Assembly: GCF_026625745.1 (NCBI RefSeq)
Contig: NZ_CP113061.1
Span: 372,001-436,000 of the forward strand
DNA: 64,000 nucleotides
Direction of reading: 5' to 3'
Source: Asticcacaulis sp. SL142
GTDB taxonomy: Bacteria; Pseudomonadota; Alphaproteobacteria; Caulobacterales; Caulobacteraceae
Numbering within the stretch: position 1 is the first letter of the stretch; every line of letters begins with the position of its first letter. A program made the translations under genes and the position numbers. The notes beneath the pieces were generated by a model, which made no database searches, had not been told where the DNA came from, and saw nothing but the letters and a program-made list of their open reading frames with translations. Below, piece after piece: positions 17,511-26,616 of the stretch.

Positions 17511-18658
17511 CGCGATTGGCCTCCCGATGAAAGCGGTGTTAGTTCAAACAGTTGTATTGATGACTTAGTACCCTTGACCCGGTCGTTTTTATAAATCGCT
17601 TTGGCGCACAGGAAGATCAACGTCAGCGGTATTACATATTGCATGAAGTTCATGCCCGCTGAATTATTGCAGGCGGCTTCAACCCCAAAGCCCAATATAC
17701 GCACCCCGGCGGCAATGGATGAGACGATCATAATCCGCTTGGTGTAGCCTGAGCGGCTGAACCGGCCACCCAAGACCCCTAGGGTCGCCAGCAGGACAAA
17801 GGCGATATTGTAGAGCGGCGAGGCGAGGCGGCTGTGACCTTCAGCAAACAGCTTTTTCCAGTTACCGCGTTCCCAGCCCATCGCCATGTTGGGATAAAAT
17901 AATTCGTGCATCCAGCGGTCAGATTCCTTGTAATGCAGGAAATCATCTGAAGAGAAATAGTTCGTGATATCAAACGCATATTCTTCGAACGTCAGGTGGT
18001 TCAACACACCTTTGTCCGAGACCTGCTGCATCGAGCCTTTGCGCATGACAAGGCTTGAGGTGCCGTCTTTGCGCAGGATGCGGCCCTCCTTGGCGCTGTA
18101 GGTGCGGTCCATGCCGTCGCCGCCGGGGGTGCGGATAAATATCTGGCGCAGCAGCCCGTTCTGGTCGATGCGCTGCACATAGATGGTCAGACCCGACTGT
18201 GTGGTCGAGAAATCGCCTTCCCGGATCAGGGATGACGCCAGATCGGTTTTGACATTGTAAAGCTCCTGCCGCATCAGGCGCGAGGCGGCGGGTTGAATAA
18301 ACAGATTCATCGCCAGACTCAGCATGGTGATATAGACGCCGAGGCGTAAGATCGGCGAGGCGATCCGCCACAGGCTCATGCCAGAGGCATAGCACGCTAC
18401 GATTTCATGCTCATTATGCAGCCGGTTGAGCGACACCAGTGTGCCGACGAAAATCGCGATCGGAAATACCAGGCTGGTAAGCTGAGGTAGGGCCAGAAAG
18501 CTGATTTTCAACAGCACCCACGCGCTTTGCCCCCGCTCAACGATGACGTCGAGCTGGTTGAGGCTTTGCGACAACATAGCCACCGCCGTGAGCGCCAGAA
18601 TGGCGGCGATCACAGGGAACCTTAGTTGACGGGAAATGTACCGTTCAACGGTGCGCAT
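17507..18658 (-). CDS. lptF: LPS export ABC transporter permease LptF
   Basis: Partner permease of LptG. The start is the ATG at 18658 (MRTVERYISRQLRFPVIAAILAL), because the family begins this way; an upstream in-frame ATG adds an unrelated 36 residues. 383 aa: helices near residues 15-35, 60-80 and 100-125, the periplasmic jellyroll (IREGDFSTTQSGLTIYVQRID), then three C-terminal helices. First gene of the minus-strand operon. Its promoter must lie in the 272-bp gap shared with pepA. Confidence 0.93.
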   Translation of the reverse strand: MRTVERYISRQLRFPVIAAILALTAVAMLSQSLNQLDVIVERGQSAWVLLKISFLALPQLTSLVFPIAIFVGTLVSLNRLHNEHEIVACYASGMSLWRIASPILRLGVYITMLSLAMNLFIQPAASRLMRQELYNVKTDLASSLIREGDFSTTQSGLTIYVQRIDQNGLLRQIFIRTPGGDGMDRTYSAKEGRILRKDGTSSLVMRKGSMQQVSDKGVLNHLTFEEYAFDITNYFSSDDFLHYKESDRWMHELFYPNMAMGWERGNWKKLFAEGHSRLASPLYNIAFVLLATLGVLGGRFSRSGYTKRIMIVSSIAAGVRILGFGVEAACNNSAGMNFMQYVIPLTLIFLCAKAIYKNDRVKGTKSSIQLFELTPLSSGGQSR

Positions 18659-18810
18659 CGGGTGGGGATATCCGGATAAAATGTTTGATGAGACTAAAAG
18701 CTTTAAAACAGACGCTTTTTTGACGACTTCGGACACTAATATCAAGCTGAAAACCAAAAAACGCACCCAAAACCTGAGCTTGCCTGATTATCGTCAGGTA
18801 AGGAGCATTT

Positions 18811-18855
18811 ATGCACGAAAAAACACTTAACCTTTGCGGGCGTTTGTGGGCATAA
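18811..18855 (+). CDS. Possible 14-aa leader peptide upstream of pepA
   Basis: A strong AAGGAG lies 5 bp before an ATG opening MHEKTLNLCGRLWA and a TAA. A short ACCCT-N6-AGGGT hairpin follows the stop, and the pepA start is 75 bp downstream. Ribosome-binding-site strength and spacing are better than for many real genes in the window. The peptide contains single Cys and Trp codons but no run of regulatory codons, so any attenuation role is speculative. Confidence 0.3.
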   Translation: MHEKTLNLCGRLWA

Positions 18856-18930
18856 ACCCTCACATAAGGGTGTTAGAGCGCAGATGCCGCGCTGTTTTAC
18901 GCCCAGATTCTGGATACCGGAGTACATATA

Positions 18931-20406
18931 ATGCACATTCAACTGGCCACCCAATATCCCGAAAACCATGCCTTGGCCGTGCTGATCGGTGATGGCGATG
19001 CGCTGAGCGCCGGGGCTGAAAAACTTAATACTATCTCTTCGGGCTATATTCTGGGCAGTCTGAAAAAGCTCGGTTTCAAATCCGCCAAAGGCAAGGTGCA
19101 GATTTTAAGTGCCCTGCCGGATCAACCCTACACGGCGCTGGCCGTACTGGCGGCGGGCGATCTGGCGGGCCTCAAGGGGGCTGATGTTGAGTCGGTGGTC
19201 GCCAGCCTTTATCACGCCACCAAATCGGCGGGCTTTGCGGATCTGGCGATTGATATGGGTGGTTTTCCGGCTGAGCAGGTCGCCCATGCCATGTTTGCCC
19301 TGACTCTGGCCAGCTACCGGTTTGATAAATATTTTGGTGCCGCCAAGCTTGAAAAGGCCCCGACACTTAAATCTGTGACCCTGATCTGTGATGATGTGGC
19401 CGAAGTTGAGGCCGCCTTTGCGCCGCTGAAAGCCATTGCTGACGGTGTGATTGTAGCGCGTGATCTGGTCTCGGAGCCCGCCAATGTGCTTTACCCGCAA
19501 TCCTATGCTGACCGCATCAAGGGCTTTGAAGCTCTGGGCCTGAAGGTTGAAGTGCTGGGTGAAGAGGAGATGACAAAGCTCGGTATGTTCTCGCTTTTGG
19601 GCGTGGGTTTAGGCTCGCGCAAAGAGTCTAAGCTGGTGGTCATGCAATGGCTGGGCGCGGACGACAAAGCCGCTCAACCGGTGGCTTTTGTCGGCAAGGG
19701 CGTCACCTTCGATACCGGCGGCATTTCGATCAAGCCCGCCGAAGGCATGGAAGACATGAAGTGGGACATGGGCGGATCGGCCACGGTCGTCGGCACTATG
19801 GTAGCACTTGCTGGCCGCAAGGCCAAGGTCAATGCGATCGGGGTCGTAGGCCTTGTCGAAAACATGCCGGATGGCAATGCCCAGCGCCCCGGCGATGTGG
19901 TCACGGCCATGTCCGGCACGACCATTGAGGTCATCAATACCGATGCCGAAGGCCGCCTCGTTCTGGCTGATGCGCTGTGGTATACTCAGGATCGCTTCAA
20001 ACCGCAGTTCATGATTGATCTGGCGACTTTGACAGGGGCTATGATCATAGCCTTGGGCATGGATTATGCCGGTGTTTTCAGCAATAACGATGATTTAGCT
20101 GAGAAAATAGCTGAGGCGTCGAAGTCGGTGTCGGAAAACACCTGGCGGATGCCATTGCCGACCCAGTATGAAAAGCAAATCGATTCCAAGATCGCCGACA
20201 TTCGTAATATCGGCGGGCGTCCGGGCGGTTCGATTACCGCGGCTCTGTTCCTGCAACGCTTCGTCAATAATGTACCGTGGGCGCACCTCGATATCGCGCC
20301 GACCGCCTGGACCAATGAACAGCGCCTGCCGACCGTGCCGGAAGGCGCCACCGGCTGGGGTGTCCGCACGCTCGATGCGCTGGTTAAGGCGCATTACGAA
20401 GTCTAA
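18931..20406 (+). CDS. pepA: Leucyl aminopeptidase (M17)
   Basis: Cytosolic, hexameric, two-metal aminopeptidase that trims N-terminal residues. 491 aa with an N-terminal macro-like domain (residues 1-160) and the catalytic domain. Metal and active-site motifs: GKGVTFDTGGISIKPAEGM (Lys and Asp ligands), MGGSATV, and the M17 signature NTDAEGRL. GGAG lies 8 bp before the ATG. It is followed 3 bp later by holC, the classic pepA-holC pairing in proteobacteria. Divergent from lptF, again a conserved arrangement. Confidence 0.97.
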   Translation: MHIQLATQYPENHALAVLIGDGDALSAGAEKLNTISSGYILGSLKKLGFKSAKGKVQILSALPDQPYTALAVLAAGDLAGLKGADVESVVASLYHATKSAGFADLAIDMGGFPAEQVAHAMFALTLASYRFDKYFGAAKLEKAPTLKSVTLICDDVAEVEAAFAPLKAIADGVIVARDLVSEPANVLYPQSYADRIKGFEALGLKVEVLGEEEMTKLGMFSLLGVGLGSRKESKLVVMQWLGADDKAAQPVAFVGKGVTFDTGGISIKPAEGMEDMKWDMGGSATVVGTMVALAGRKAKVNAIGVVGLVENMPDGNAQRPGDVVTAMSGTTIEVINTDAEGRLVLADALWYTQDRFKPQFMIDLATLTGAMIIALGMDYAGVFSNNDDLAEKIAEASKSVSENTWRMPLPTQYEKQIDSKIADIRNIGGRPGGSITAALFLQRFVNNVPWAHLDIAPTAWTNEQRLPTVPEGATGWGVRTLDALVKAHYEV

Positions 20407-20409
20407 TTA

Positions 20410-20859
20410 ATGACAGAAGTTTGGTTCTATCATCTGGAAACCACGGCGCTTAAGGCGGCGCTGCCCGATTTGCTGGAAAAAACCTTGCAACGCGGGTGGC
20501 GCGCCTATGTGTTGGGGCAGGATGATGATCTGCTGGAGGAACTGAACACGCACCTGTGGGCGTACCGCGATGAGGCGTTTCTTGGCCACGGTCTGGAAAC
20601 CGCAGAGTTCGCGGATCGTCAGCCGATTTTACTGGGTAAGTCAGGTGGCCGGGCCAACAAGGCTGAGGTATTATTTTCGGTCACGCCCGACGATCTGCCG
20701 GACTTGACGGCATATCAGCGCTGCCTGATTGTGTTTGAAGGCCGCGATGACGCCCATATCGGGTGGGCGCGGGCGCAGTGGAAGCAGTTGAAAACGCAGA
20801 ATTTTGACATGGCCTACTGGAAACAGAATGATCTGGGCCGCTGGGAGAAGATGCAATGA
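20410..20859 (+). CDS. holC: DNA polymerase III chi subunit
   Basis: 149 aa matching the chi family: EVWFYHLETTALKAALPDLLEK, RGWRAYVLGQDDDLLEELNTHLW, and a central VLFSVTPDDLP. Chi links the clamp loader to SSB at the lagging strand. Three bases behind pepA; its stop overlaps the next gene by ATGA. Confidence 0.93.
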   Translation: MTEVWFYHLETTALKAALPDLLEKTLQRGWRAYVLGQDDDLLEELNTHLWAYRDEAFLGHGLETAEFADRQPILLGKSGGRANKAEVLFSVTPDDLPDLTAYQRCLIVFEGRDDAHIGWARAQWKQLKTQNFDMAYWKQNDLGRWEKMQ

Positions 20860-21212
20860 CACTCAAACTGAAAATCATTATGACTGCGGCGGCATTTGCG
20901 TTGGTGTCCTGTGCCAGTCCGTCACCTGCGCCGGCTCCCGCACCTGTGCCCAACCAGACCATGAAGCCGATCCCTAATCCGCCTGAGTCTAAACCGGAGC
21001 GTCCGCGCGCCAATAATGATGATCAGTGTGGCGCCAAGCCGCTACAGTATCTGATCGGTAAGCCGCGTACCGAAATACCGGTGCCCGTCCACCCTTCAAA
21101 GCGCCGTGTGCTGTGTTCAACCTGTGCCGCGACCATGGATTACCGTGAAGACCGTCAGACGATTACCTTTGATGTGAATACCGGGATCATCCAATCCATA
21201 CGCTGCGGGTAA
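20856..21212 (+). CDS. Peptidase inhibitor I78 family lipoprotein
   Basis: 118 aa with a lipoprotein signal (lipobox ALVSC, Cys near residue 19) and a Pro/Ala-rich tether. A C-terminal I78 domain follows (CGAKPLQYLIGKP near residue 60, then MDYREDRQTITFDVNTGIIQSIRCG). I78 proteins are small inhibitors of serine peptidases; a membrane-tethered form would act in the periplasm. An ATGA overlap couples it to holC. Two extra cysteines (LCSTCA) sit in the domain middle. The target is unknown; the S46 peptidase 2.7 kb away is only a conceivable partner. Confidence 0.85.
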   Translation: MTLKLKIIMTAAAFALVSCASPSPAPAPAPVPNQTMKPIPNPPESKPERPRANNDDQCGAKPLQYLIGKPRTEIPVPVHPSKRRVLCSTCAATMDYREDRQTITFDVNTGIIQSIRCG

Positions 21213-21251
21213 AATTTTCATCTTTGACCCATTAGGGCGTCGGTCTCGCTT

Positions 21252-21272
21252 GCGGGTATTTTGAATACCCGC
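21252..21272. terminator. Hairpin between convergent I78 and ABC-F genes
   Basis: GCGGGTATT-TTG-AATACCCGC, a perfect 9-bp stem, lies within the 112-bp convergent gap. A weaker outer inverted repeat (CTTTGACCCA / TGGGCTCAAAG) encloses it. There is no T tract, so its strength as a terminator is uncertain. Confidence 0.5.
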
Positions 21273-21324
21273 GGGCGCTTACCTCCTGCTACTGGGCTCA
21301 AAGCTGTCAATTTTACAGTCAGTA

Positions 21325-23220
21325 TTAAATTCCCGCTTCGGCCTTGGCGGTTTCATAGGTTTCGGCGGCGATCATCCATTTGGATTCTAACGCCACCATA
21401 TCTTCTTCGAGCTTAGCTTTTTCTTTTCCGTAAGATATGGCCTTGGCCTGATCTTTTACATAAAGATCGGCATCACCCAGCTTAAGATCCAGCAGCTTGA
21501 TTTTATTGCTGATGGTCTCAATCTGGCGCTCCAGCTCATCGGCAGTTTTCTTGAGCGGGGCGATGGCATTGCGGGCGGCCGCGGCGGCTTTACGCGCGTC
21601 TTTTGAATTGACCCCGGCCTGTTTTTTCTCAACCGGTTCATCGCCTTGCGTGGCGGTTTTGGCGCGCTCAATGACTAGCTTGGAATATTCATCCATCGTC
21701 CCGGTATAGGGCTTTACTGTACCGTCATTGACCAGCCACAGCCGGTCAGCAACCATTTCGATCAGCGAGCGGTCGTGGGTGATGATCAACACAGCGCCTT
21801 CGTAGTCGTTAAGCGCCTCTAACAACGCGCGGCGCGAATCGATATCCAGGTGGTTGGTCGGCTCATCGAGGATCAGCAGGTGCGGGGCATCCATCGCCAC
21901 CATATTCAGCAGCAGGCGGGCGCGTTCACCCCCGGACAGATCCTTACACTTGGTCTCAACCTTGTCGACGCGCATACCGAATGAGCCCAATCGCGCACGT
22001 CGCTTGGATTCTGTCTCATCCGGTCTCGCACGGCGCATCATCTCCAGTGGCGTGTCTTCGGGATCAAGCGCTTCGATCTGATGCTGATGGAACCAGCCGA
22101 CGGTCAGGCGACGGTCACGCCAGTGGGTGCCGTGCTTTTCTTTCAACGCGCCGGCGATCATCTTGGCGAAGGTCGATTTACCGGCGCCATTGACGCCCAA
22201 AATACCGATCCGGTCATCGAGATCGAGCCGCAGGGTAATATCGCGCAGGATGATTTTGTCATCATAGCCGACGCTGACCTCTTCCAGGCGCAGGATTGGC
22301 GGCGCCAGCGGTTTTTCCGGCGAAGGCAGAATGAACGGGGCGACCCGATCCTCAATCGTATCGGCAATCGGCGGCAGTTTTTCCAGCCGCTTCATGCGCG
22401 ACTGGGCCTGCGCAGCCTTTGACGCCTTGGCGCGGAAACGATCCACAAAGCTTTGCAGATGGGCGCGTTCGGCTTCCTGCTTGACGCGGCTGGCGGCTTG
22501 CAGGCGGGCTTTTTCGGCGCGCATCCGCTCGAAATCGTCATAGCCGCCGGTATAAAGTTCGAGCTTTTGACCGGCGACATGGACGATGGCATCGACGGAT
22601 TCGTTCAACAGGTCGCGGTCGTGGGAAATGATCAGGGCCGCATTGGGATAGCGTTTCAGACGCGCCTCAAGCCACAGGGCACCTTCGAGATCGAGATAGT
22701 TGGTCGGCTCATCTAGCAGCAGCAGATCGGGCTCGGCCAGCAGCGCCCCGGCAAGGGCCGCCCGCATTCGCCAGCCACCTGAGAAGGCTGCGATTGGGCG
22801 CGTCAGATCGGCGGTCGAAAAGCCCAGCCCCGCCAGAATTTCCGCGGCCCGCGACGGCGCACGATCGGCGCTAACCGCATAAAGATCGGCGTGAATTTCA
22901 GCCTGATGGATCGGGTCGGCGGTTTCCAGCGCTTTCAGCAGGTTTTCGCGACGGGTATCGATCGACAAAACTGCATCAATCAGATGCTGCGGGGAGGCGG
23001 CCATTTCCTGCTCAACGGATGCCACGCGCCAGGCCTTGGGCGTGGTGATGTCACCGCCGCCGGCCTGATAATGACCCTGGATCAGCTTAAACAGGGTCGA
23101 TTTGCCCACGCCGTTCAATCCCACCAGACCGGCCTTGGTCCCCGGCGTCAGGGTCAGGGTAGCGCCGTCAAAAAAACGGCGCCCGTAGGCGTCAAAAGTC
23201 AGGTTAGTGATCTGCAACAT
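21325..23220 (-). CDS. ABC-F family ATPase
   Basis: 631 aa with two ABC cassettes and no membrane segment. Cassette 1 has Walker A GLNGVGKST near residue 35 and FSGGWRMR...LLLLDEPTNYLDL near 145-175. Cassette 2 has GVNGAGKST near 345 and LSGGERAR...LLILDEPTNHLDI near 430-460. Between them lies the P-site-reaching linker (about 240-300). The tail (540-631) is a Lys/Glu-rich coiled coil. ABC-F proteins act on the ribosome; this is closest to the YheS/Uup housekeeping type. I see no reason to call it a resistance determinant. Confidence 0.92.
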   Translation of the reverse strand: MLQITNLTFDAYGRRFFDGATLTLTPGTKAGLVGLNGVGKSTLFKLIQGHYQAGGGDITTPKAWRVASVEQEMAASPQHLIDAVLSIDTRRENLLKALETADPIHQAEIHADLYAVSADRAPSRAAEILAGLGFSTADLTRPIAAFSGGWRMRAALAGALLAEPDLLLLDEPTNYLDLEGALWLEARLKRYPNAALIISHDRDLLNESVDAIVHVAGQKLELYTGGYDDFERMRAEKARLQAASRVKQEAERAHLQSFVDRFRAKASKAAQAQSRMKRLEKLPPIADTIEDRVAPFILPSPEKPLAPPILRLEEVSVGYDDKIILRDITLRLDLDDRIGILGVNGAGKSTFAKMIAGALKEKHGTHWRDRRLTVGWFHQHQIEALDPEDTPLEMMRRARPDETESKRRARLGSFGMRVDKVETKCKDLSGGERARLLLNMVAMDAPHLLILDEPTNHLDIDSRRALLEALNDYEGAVLIITHDRSLIEMVADRLWLVNDGTVKPYTGTMDEYSKLVIERAKTATQGDEPVEKKQAGVNSKDARKAAAAARNAIAPLKKTADELERQIETISNKIKLLDLKLGDADLYVKDQAKAISYGKEKAKLEEDMVALESKWMIAAETYETAKAEAGI

Positions 23221-23249
23221 AAAACGGATACTTAAACAGGTTATAGGGC

Positions 23250-23278
23250 TTGGCGAACGAGGCTTGCATCGCTATAAG
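23250..23278 (+). promoter_or_regulatory. Candidate promoter for ndk
   Basis: TTGGCG, a 15-bp spacer and GCTATAAG resemble the Caulobacter housekeeping pattern, 50 bp upstream of the ndk ATG. Pattern-based only. Confidence 0.35.
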
Positions 23279-23328
23279 CCACGCAATTCTAAACGCCAAA
23301 CGAATTTGGCCCAAAACGGAACCTACAT

Positions 23329-23745
23329 ATGTCACGCACCTTTTCTATCCTTAAGCCCGACGCCACCCGCCGCAACCTGACCGGCAAGATCAACGCCGTC
23401 ATCGAAGAGGCTGGTCTGCGCATTGTGGCGCAAAAGCGCGTTAAGCTGTCGACGGCTCAGGCTGAAGCTTTCTACGGCGTGCACAAAGAGCGTCCGTTCT
23501 TTGGTGAACTGGTCGGTCAAATGACGGCGGAACCGGTTGTGGTTCAAGTTCTGGAAGCTGACGACGCTGTGCCAAAGTACCGCGAAGTCATGGGCGCCAC
23601 CAACCCTGAGCAGGCCGCTGACGGCACGATCCGCAAGCTGTTTGCTCTGTCGATTGGTGAAAACTCGGTCCACGGTTCGGATTCGGATGAGAACGCCGCG
23701 ATTGAAATCGCGCAGTTCTTTACGGACGCTGAAATCGTTGGCTAA
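23329..23745 (+). CDS. ndk: Nucleoside diphosphate kinase
   Basis: Balances NTP and dNTP pools by phosphotransfer from ATP through a phospho-histidine. 138 aa. The N-terminal [13 protein letters not shown], catalytic His in [12 protein letters not shown] (His near residue 116) and the ending EIAQFF are typical. Single gene with its own likely promoter. It terminates in a three-hairpin cassette shared with the convergent S46 peptidase gene. Confidence 0.98.
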   Translation: MSRTFSILKPDATRRNLTGKINAVIEEAGLRIVAQKRVKLSTAQAEAFYGVHKERPFFGELVGQMTAEPVVVQVLEADDAVPKYREVMGATNPEQAADGTIRKLFALSIGENSVHGSDSDENAAIEIAQFFTDAEIVG

Positions 23746-23877
23746 TAGTTCCAGGGTTTGGGGCCAATGGCCCCAAGACTTGTCTATTCAATAAAAAACC
23801 CCTGCCAAAGTGGCAGGGGTTTTTTATTGAACAAATTAAGGTTTGTGGGGTCACAGACCCCACGCCCCGGAACTATT
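23746..23877. repeat. Three-hairpin intergenic cassette, copy 1
   Basis: Fills the gap between convergent ndk and the S46 peptidase gene. It has a left hairpin (TTGGGGCC-AAT-GGCCCCAA, 23758-23776), a central bidirectional terminator, and a right hairpin (GTGGGGTC-ACA-GACCCCAC). Outer arms also pair (TAGTTCC at the ndk side, GGAACTA at the other), reaching the stop-codon region of both genes. The 24-nt left block and 31-nt right block are identical to those of the copy at 36002-36122. Confidence 0.9.
23787..23831. terminator. Bidirectional terminator between ndk and S46 peptidase genes
   Basis: A perfect 21-bp stem with the 3-nt loop AAG. The arm bases are A-rich on one side and T-rich on the other (AAAAAACCCC / GGGGTTTTTT), so either transcript ends in a U tract. 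Confidence 0.92.
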
Positions 23878-25933
23878 TCCCCGTCAATTCCGCCAGCAGC
23901 GCCTTACGGTCATAAACCGTCTTTAACGCCTCCGCGATGGCCGAAGACGACACCACGACCGTGCGGTTGACCGTCCCGTCATAGTAATAGGCCCCGCCCA
24001 AAGAGTGGATATTGCCGTCAAACGCCGCCCCAATCACTTCGCCCTTAGCGTTGATGACCGGAGAACCGGAATTGCCGCCGATGATGTCATTGGTGGTCAC
24101 ATAGTTGAATACCTTAGACTTATCGACCTTGGGCTCGGCCGCTTTCCATGATGCTGCCAGTTCATAAGGCTCAAGTCCGGTGGCGCGCTCATAGAGCCCC
24201 GCGATATCGGTAAACGGCGTCACCTTAACCCCGCGATGCTCCCAGCCGGTGACCTTGCCGTAGGACAGGCGAAGCGAGAAGGTCGCGTCCGGATAGGTCG
24301 AAGTACCGTAAGCCTTGAAACGGATCTTGGCGATTTTTTCTGACGCAATGCGGGTCGGGCCGGTCACACGCGCTTCATATTGCTTGCGAATGGCAAGTGC
24401 TTCGTCGTCGATTTTCAGCGCCCATTGGATCATAGGGTCATCAGACGCATGAACCGCGGCCAAGCCGCCATCCATCAGTTGTTTGCGATAGGCAATATCG
24501 GTCAGTTTTGTGCCATCAATCAGGCGCTTGGCCAGAGCCTCTGGCGATTCCTTACCCAGCAAAAGCTTGGTCACAGGTGAATCGGCGGTCAGATATTCGC
24601 GGGCTTTCAACAGACGGAACTCAAGCTGAATCTGATCGAGCGGCTTTTCAACCGGCGAGGGGTTAAGCAAGCGCTTTTCCAGCGCGGGCAGGCGGGTGTC
24701 GGCAAACTCCGGCAGGCGTTCAGTTGACGGTTTTGGCTTTTCCTTGGCCAGGCGTACAATCGTGCGGGCCGTGGCAAACAAGGACGAACTGGTCGGTGCA
24801 GACTCCAGGAAAAAATACGGGAAATAGAGATCGCCCACCTCTTTTTGAGCCGCAGCAATATCGGCCCACGGATCACCAAAGGCGGCCTTGTCCTCAGCCG
24901 TCATGCCAGCCTTCAACGCGGCTTCCTCGGCGCGCTTGGCATCCATCACGGCAGGGTTATTCAGAGCCAGTTGCTGGCCGTAAAAGACCTTGAAACCGTT
25001 CTCAAGCGAGGTCAGGACATCTGTGCCGATGCGCTTGTTTTCCGGGCTTTGGGCCATGAACTGAATGATCCGCCCGCGCAGTTCCGAACGCTGAAGCTGA
25101 GATACCGGAATCATCAGATCGCGGTTGGTCTCAAGCTGGGCCACCGTCATCAGGCGTTGGGTTGATCCCGGATTGCCCGCGACGAAGGTGACATCATTTT
25201 CCTTGGGCGCATTCGGGTTAAATTTCAGGTGGTTCGGCGTTTTAACGACCTTGCCGTTTTCATAGACGCGCAGAAACGCGGCATCAAGGTTATAGCGCGG
25301 GAAGTTGAAATTATCCGGATCGCCGCCGAAGAAGCCGGACTTATATTCCGGATAGAACACCAGCCGCACGTCTGAATAGCGGCGGTACTTATAGAGCTTA
25401 TATTCGCCGCCTTGATAAAAGCTGATGACCTGACAGCGAATGGTCTGATCGGTGCCGCACCCGGCTTTTTCCAGTTCCGACGCCTTGGCGTTCATCGCTT
25501 TGACGAAGGCCTCGCCGGTCAGGCCTGTCGTTGCGGCGTTGATCTCTTTGGTCACGTCGCTGATGCCGGTCAGGATTTCCGCTGATTGACCGGGGCAGGT
25601 CTTTTCTTCGGTGCGGGCCGCGGTGAAAAAGCCGTTCTGGGTATAGTCATTTTCAGGCGATGACAAATCCTGCGCGCAAGCGATGACGCAGTGAGCATTG
25701 GTCAGCACCAGCCCTTCGGAGGAAACGACTGAGGCCGAACAGTTCGATAACCGTACGGCGGCTGACTGGATGTGATTAAGCCATTTGGCGTCGATCTTGG
25801 TGCCGTAGGTTTCATTGACCTTAGCGGCAGGGAAGTTGTCGAAGGTCCACATGCCTTCTTCGGCCTGCGCACCAGAGGCGGCCATGAGGGTGAAGGCGGT
25901 GGTGGCGGCAAGCGCCAGCTTAAATCGAGCCAT
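23873..25933 (-). CDS. S46 family dipeptidyl-peptidase
   Basis: 686 aa with a signal peptide (MARFKLALAATTAFTLMAASGAQA). Chymotrypsin-like halves carry the His in LVLTNAHC (about residue 76) and the Ser in GGNSGSPV (about residue 624). The Asp lies in FGGDPDNFNFPRYNLD or nearby. S46 enzymes (DPP7/DPP11) remove dipeptides in the periplasm. The residue 18 after the catalytic Ser, where DPP11 has Arg and DPP7 has Gly, is Gly here (FDGN). That favours DPP7-type hydrophobic preference. Stand-alone gene with a 3' end inside the hairpin cassette. Confidence 0.92.
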   Translation of the reverse strand: MARFKLALAATTAFTLMAASGAQAEEGMWTFDNFPAAKVNETYGTKIDAKWLNHIQSAAVRLSNCSASVVSSEGLVLTNAHCVIACAQDLSSPENDYTQNGFFTAARTEEKTCPGQSAEILTGISDVTKEINAATTGLTGEAFVKAMNAKASELEKAGCGTDQTIRCQVISFYQGGEYKLYKYRRYSDVRLVFYPEYKSGFFGGDPDNFNFPRYNLDAAFLRVYENGKVVKTPNHLKFNPNAPKENDVTFVAGNPGSTQRLMTVAQLETNRDLMIPVSQLQRSELRGRIIQFMAQSPENKRIGTDVLTSLENGFKVFYGQQLALNNPAVMDAKRAEEAALKAGMTAEDKAAFGDPWADIAAAQKEVGDLYFPYFFLESAPTSSSLFATARTIVRLAKEKPKPSTERLPEFADTRLPALEKRLLNPSPVEKPLDQIQLEFRLLKAREYLTADSPVTKLLLGKESPEALAKRLIDGTKLTDIAYRKQLMDGGLAAVHASDDPMIQWALKIDDEALAIRKQYEARVTGPTRIASEKIAKIRFKAYGTSTYPDATFSLRLSYGKVTGWEHRGVKVTPFTDIAGLYERATGLEPYELAASWKAAEPKVDKSKVFNYVTTNDIIGGNSGSPVINAKGEVIGAAFDGNIHSLGGAYYYDGTVNRTVVVSSSAIAEALKTVYDRKALLAELTGK

Positions 25934-26037
25934 TATCAGCAGTCCATGCAGTTACAATTGCCAGAATTGATACCGAATGTGCCGCGTGTGGCAACCGCTT
26001 TATGTTAATTATGAAACTTTTTTAACAAGCGCGGAGA

Positions 26038-26616
26038 TTAACCCGCATAGACGCGGCGCACGGCGGCGGGGTACAGCTTATGCTCCTCGATCAGCACGCG
26101 GGCGGCCAGATCATCGGGTGTGTCGCCCTTAAGGATCGGCACCTGTGCCTGAAGGATGATATCGCCGTCATCCACGCCTTCGGATACCCAGTGAACTGTG
26201 CAGCCACCAAAGCCGTCACCGGCGGCAATGGCGCGTTCATGGGTGTGCAGACCCTTATATTTCGGCAGCAGAGACGGGTGGATATTGATCATCTTACCCG
26301 CCCATTGCCCGACCAGATAAGGCGTCAGGATGCGCATATAGCCAGCCAGACAGATCAGTTCGATGCCCGCGGCTTTGAGAGCTGTATCAATCTCGCGCTC
26401 ATGAGCTTCGCGGTCCTTGCCGTAGGGCTTATGATCGACAGCCAGCGTGGCAATGCCTTGGGATTCCGCCCACTCAAGACCCGCCGCCATCGGATCGTTG
26501 GACACCACCAGCGTAAACTCGATCGGAAAATCGGCGGCGCGTGAGGCTTCGACCAGCGCCATCATGTTAGAGCCGCGACCGGAAATAAAGATCGCGGCTT
26601 TGGGCTTCGAGGTCAT
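26038..26616 (-). CDS. purN: Phosphoribosylglycinamide formyltransferase
   Basis: Third step of purine synthesis, using 10-formyl-THF. 192 aa. P-loop-like GRGSNMMAL at the start, the catalytic region INIHPSLLPKYKGLHTHERA with Asn and His, and the Asp in DDGDII are present. It begins directly after the purM stop with no gap, so purM-purN form one operon. Confidence 0.97.
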   Translation of the reverse strand: MTSKPKAAIFISGRGSNMMALVEASRAADFPIEFTLVVSNDPMAAGLEWAESQGIATLAVDHKPYGKDREAHEREIDTALKAAGIELICLAGYMRILTPYLVGQWAGKMINIHPSLLPKYKGLHTHERAIAAGDGFGGCTVHWVSEGVDDGDIILQAQVPILKGDTPDDLAARVLIEEHKLYPAAVRRVYAG

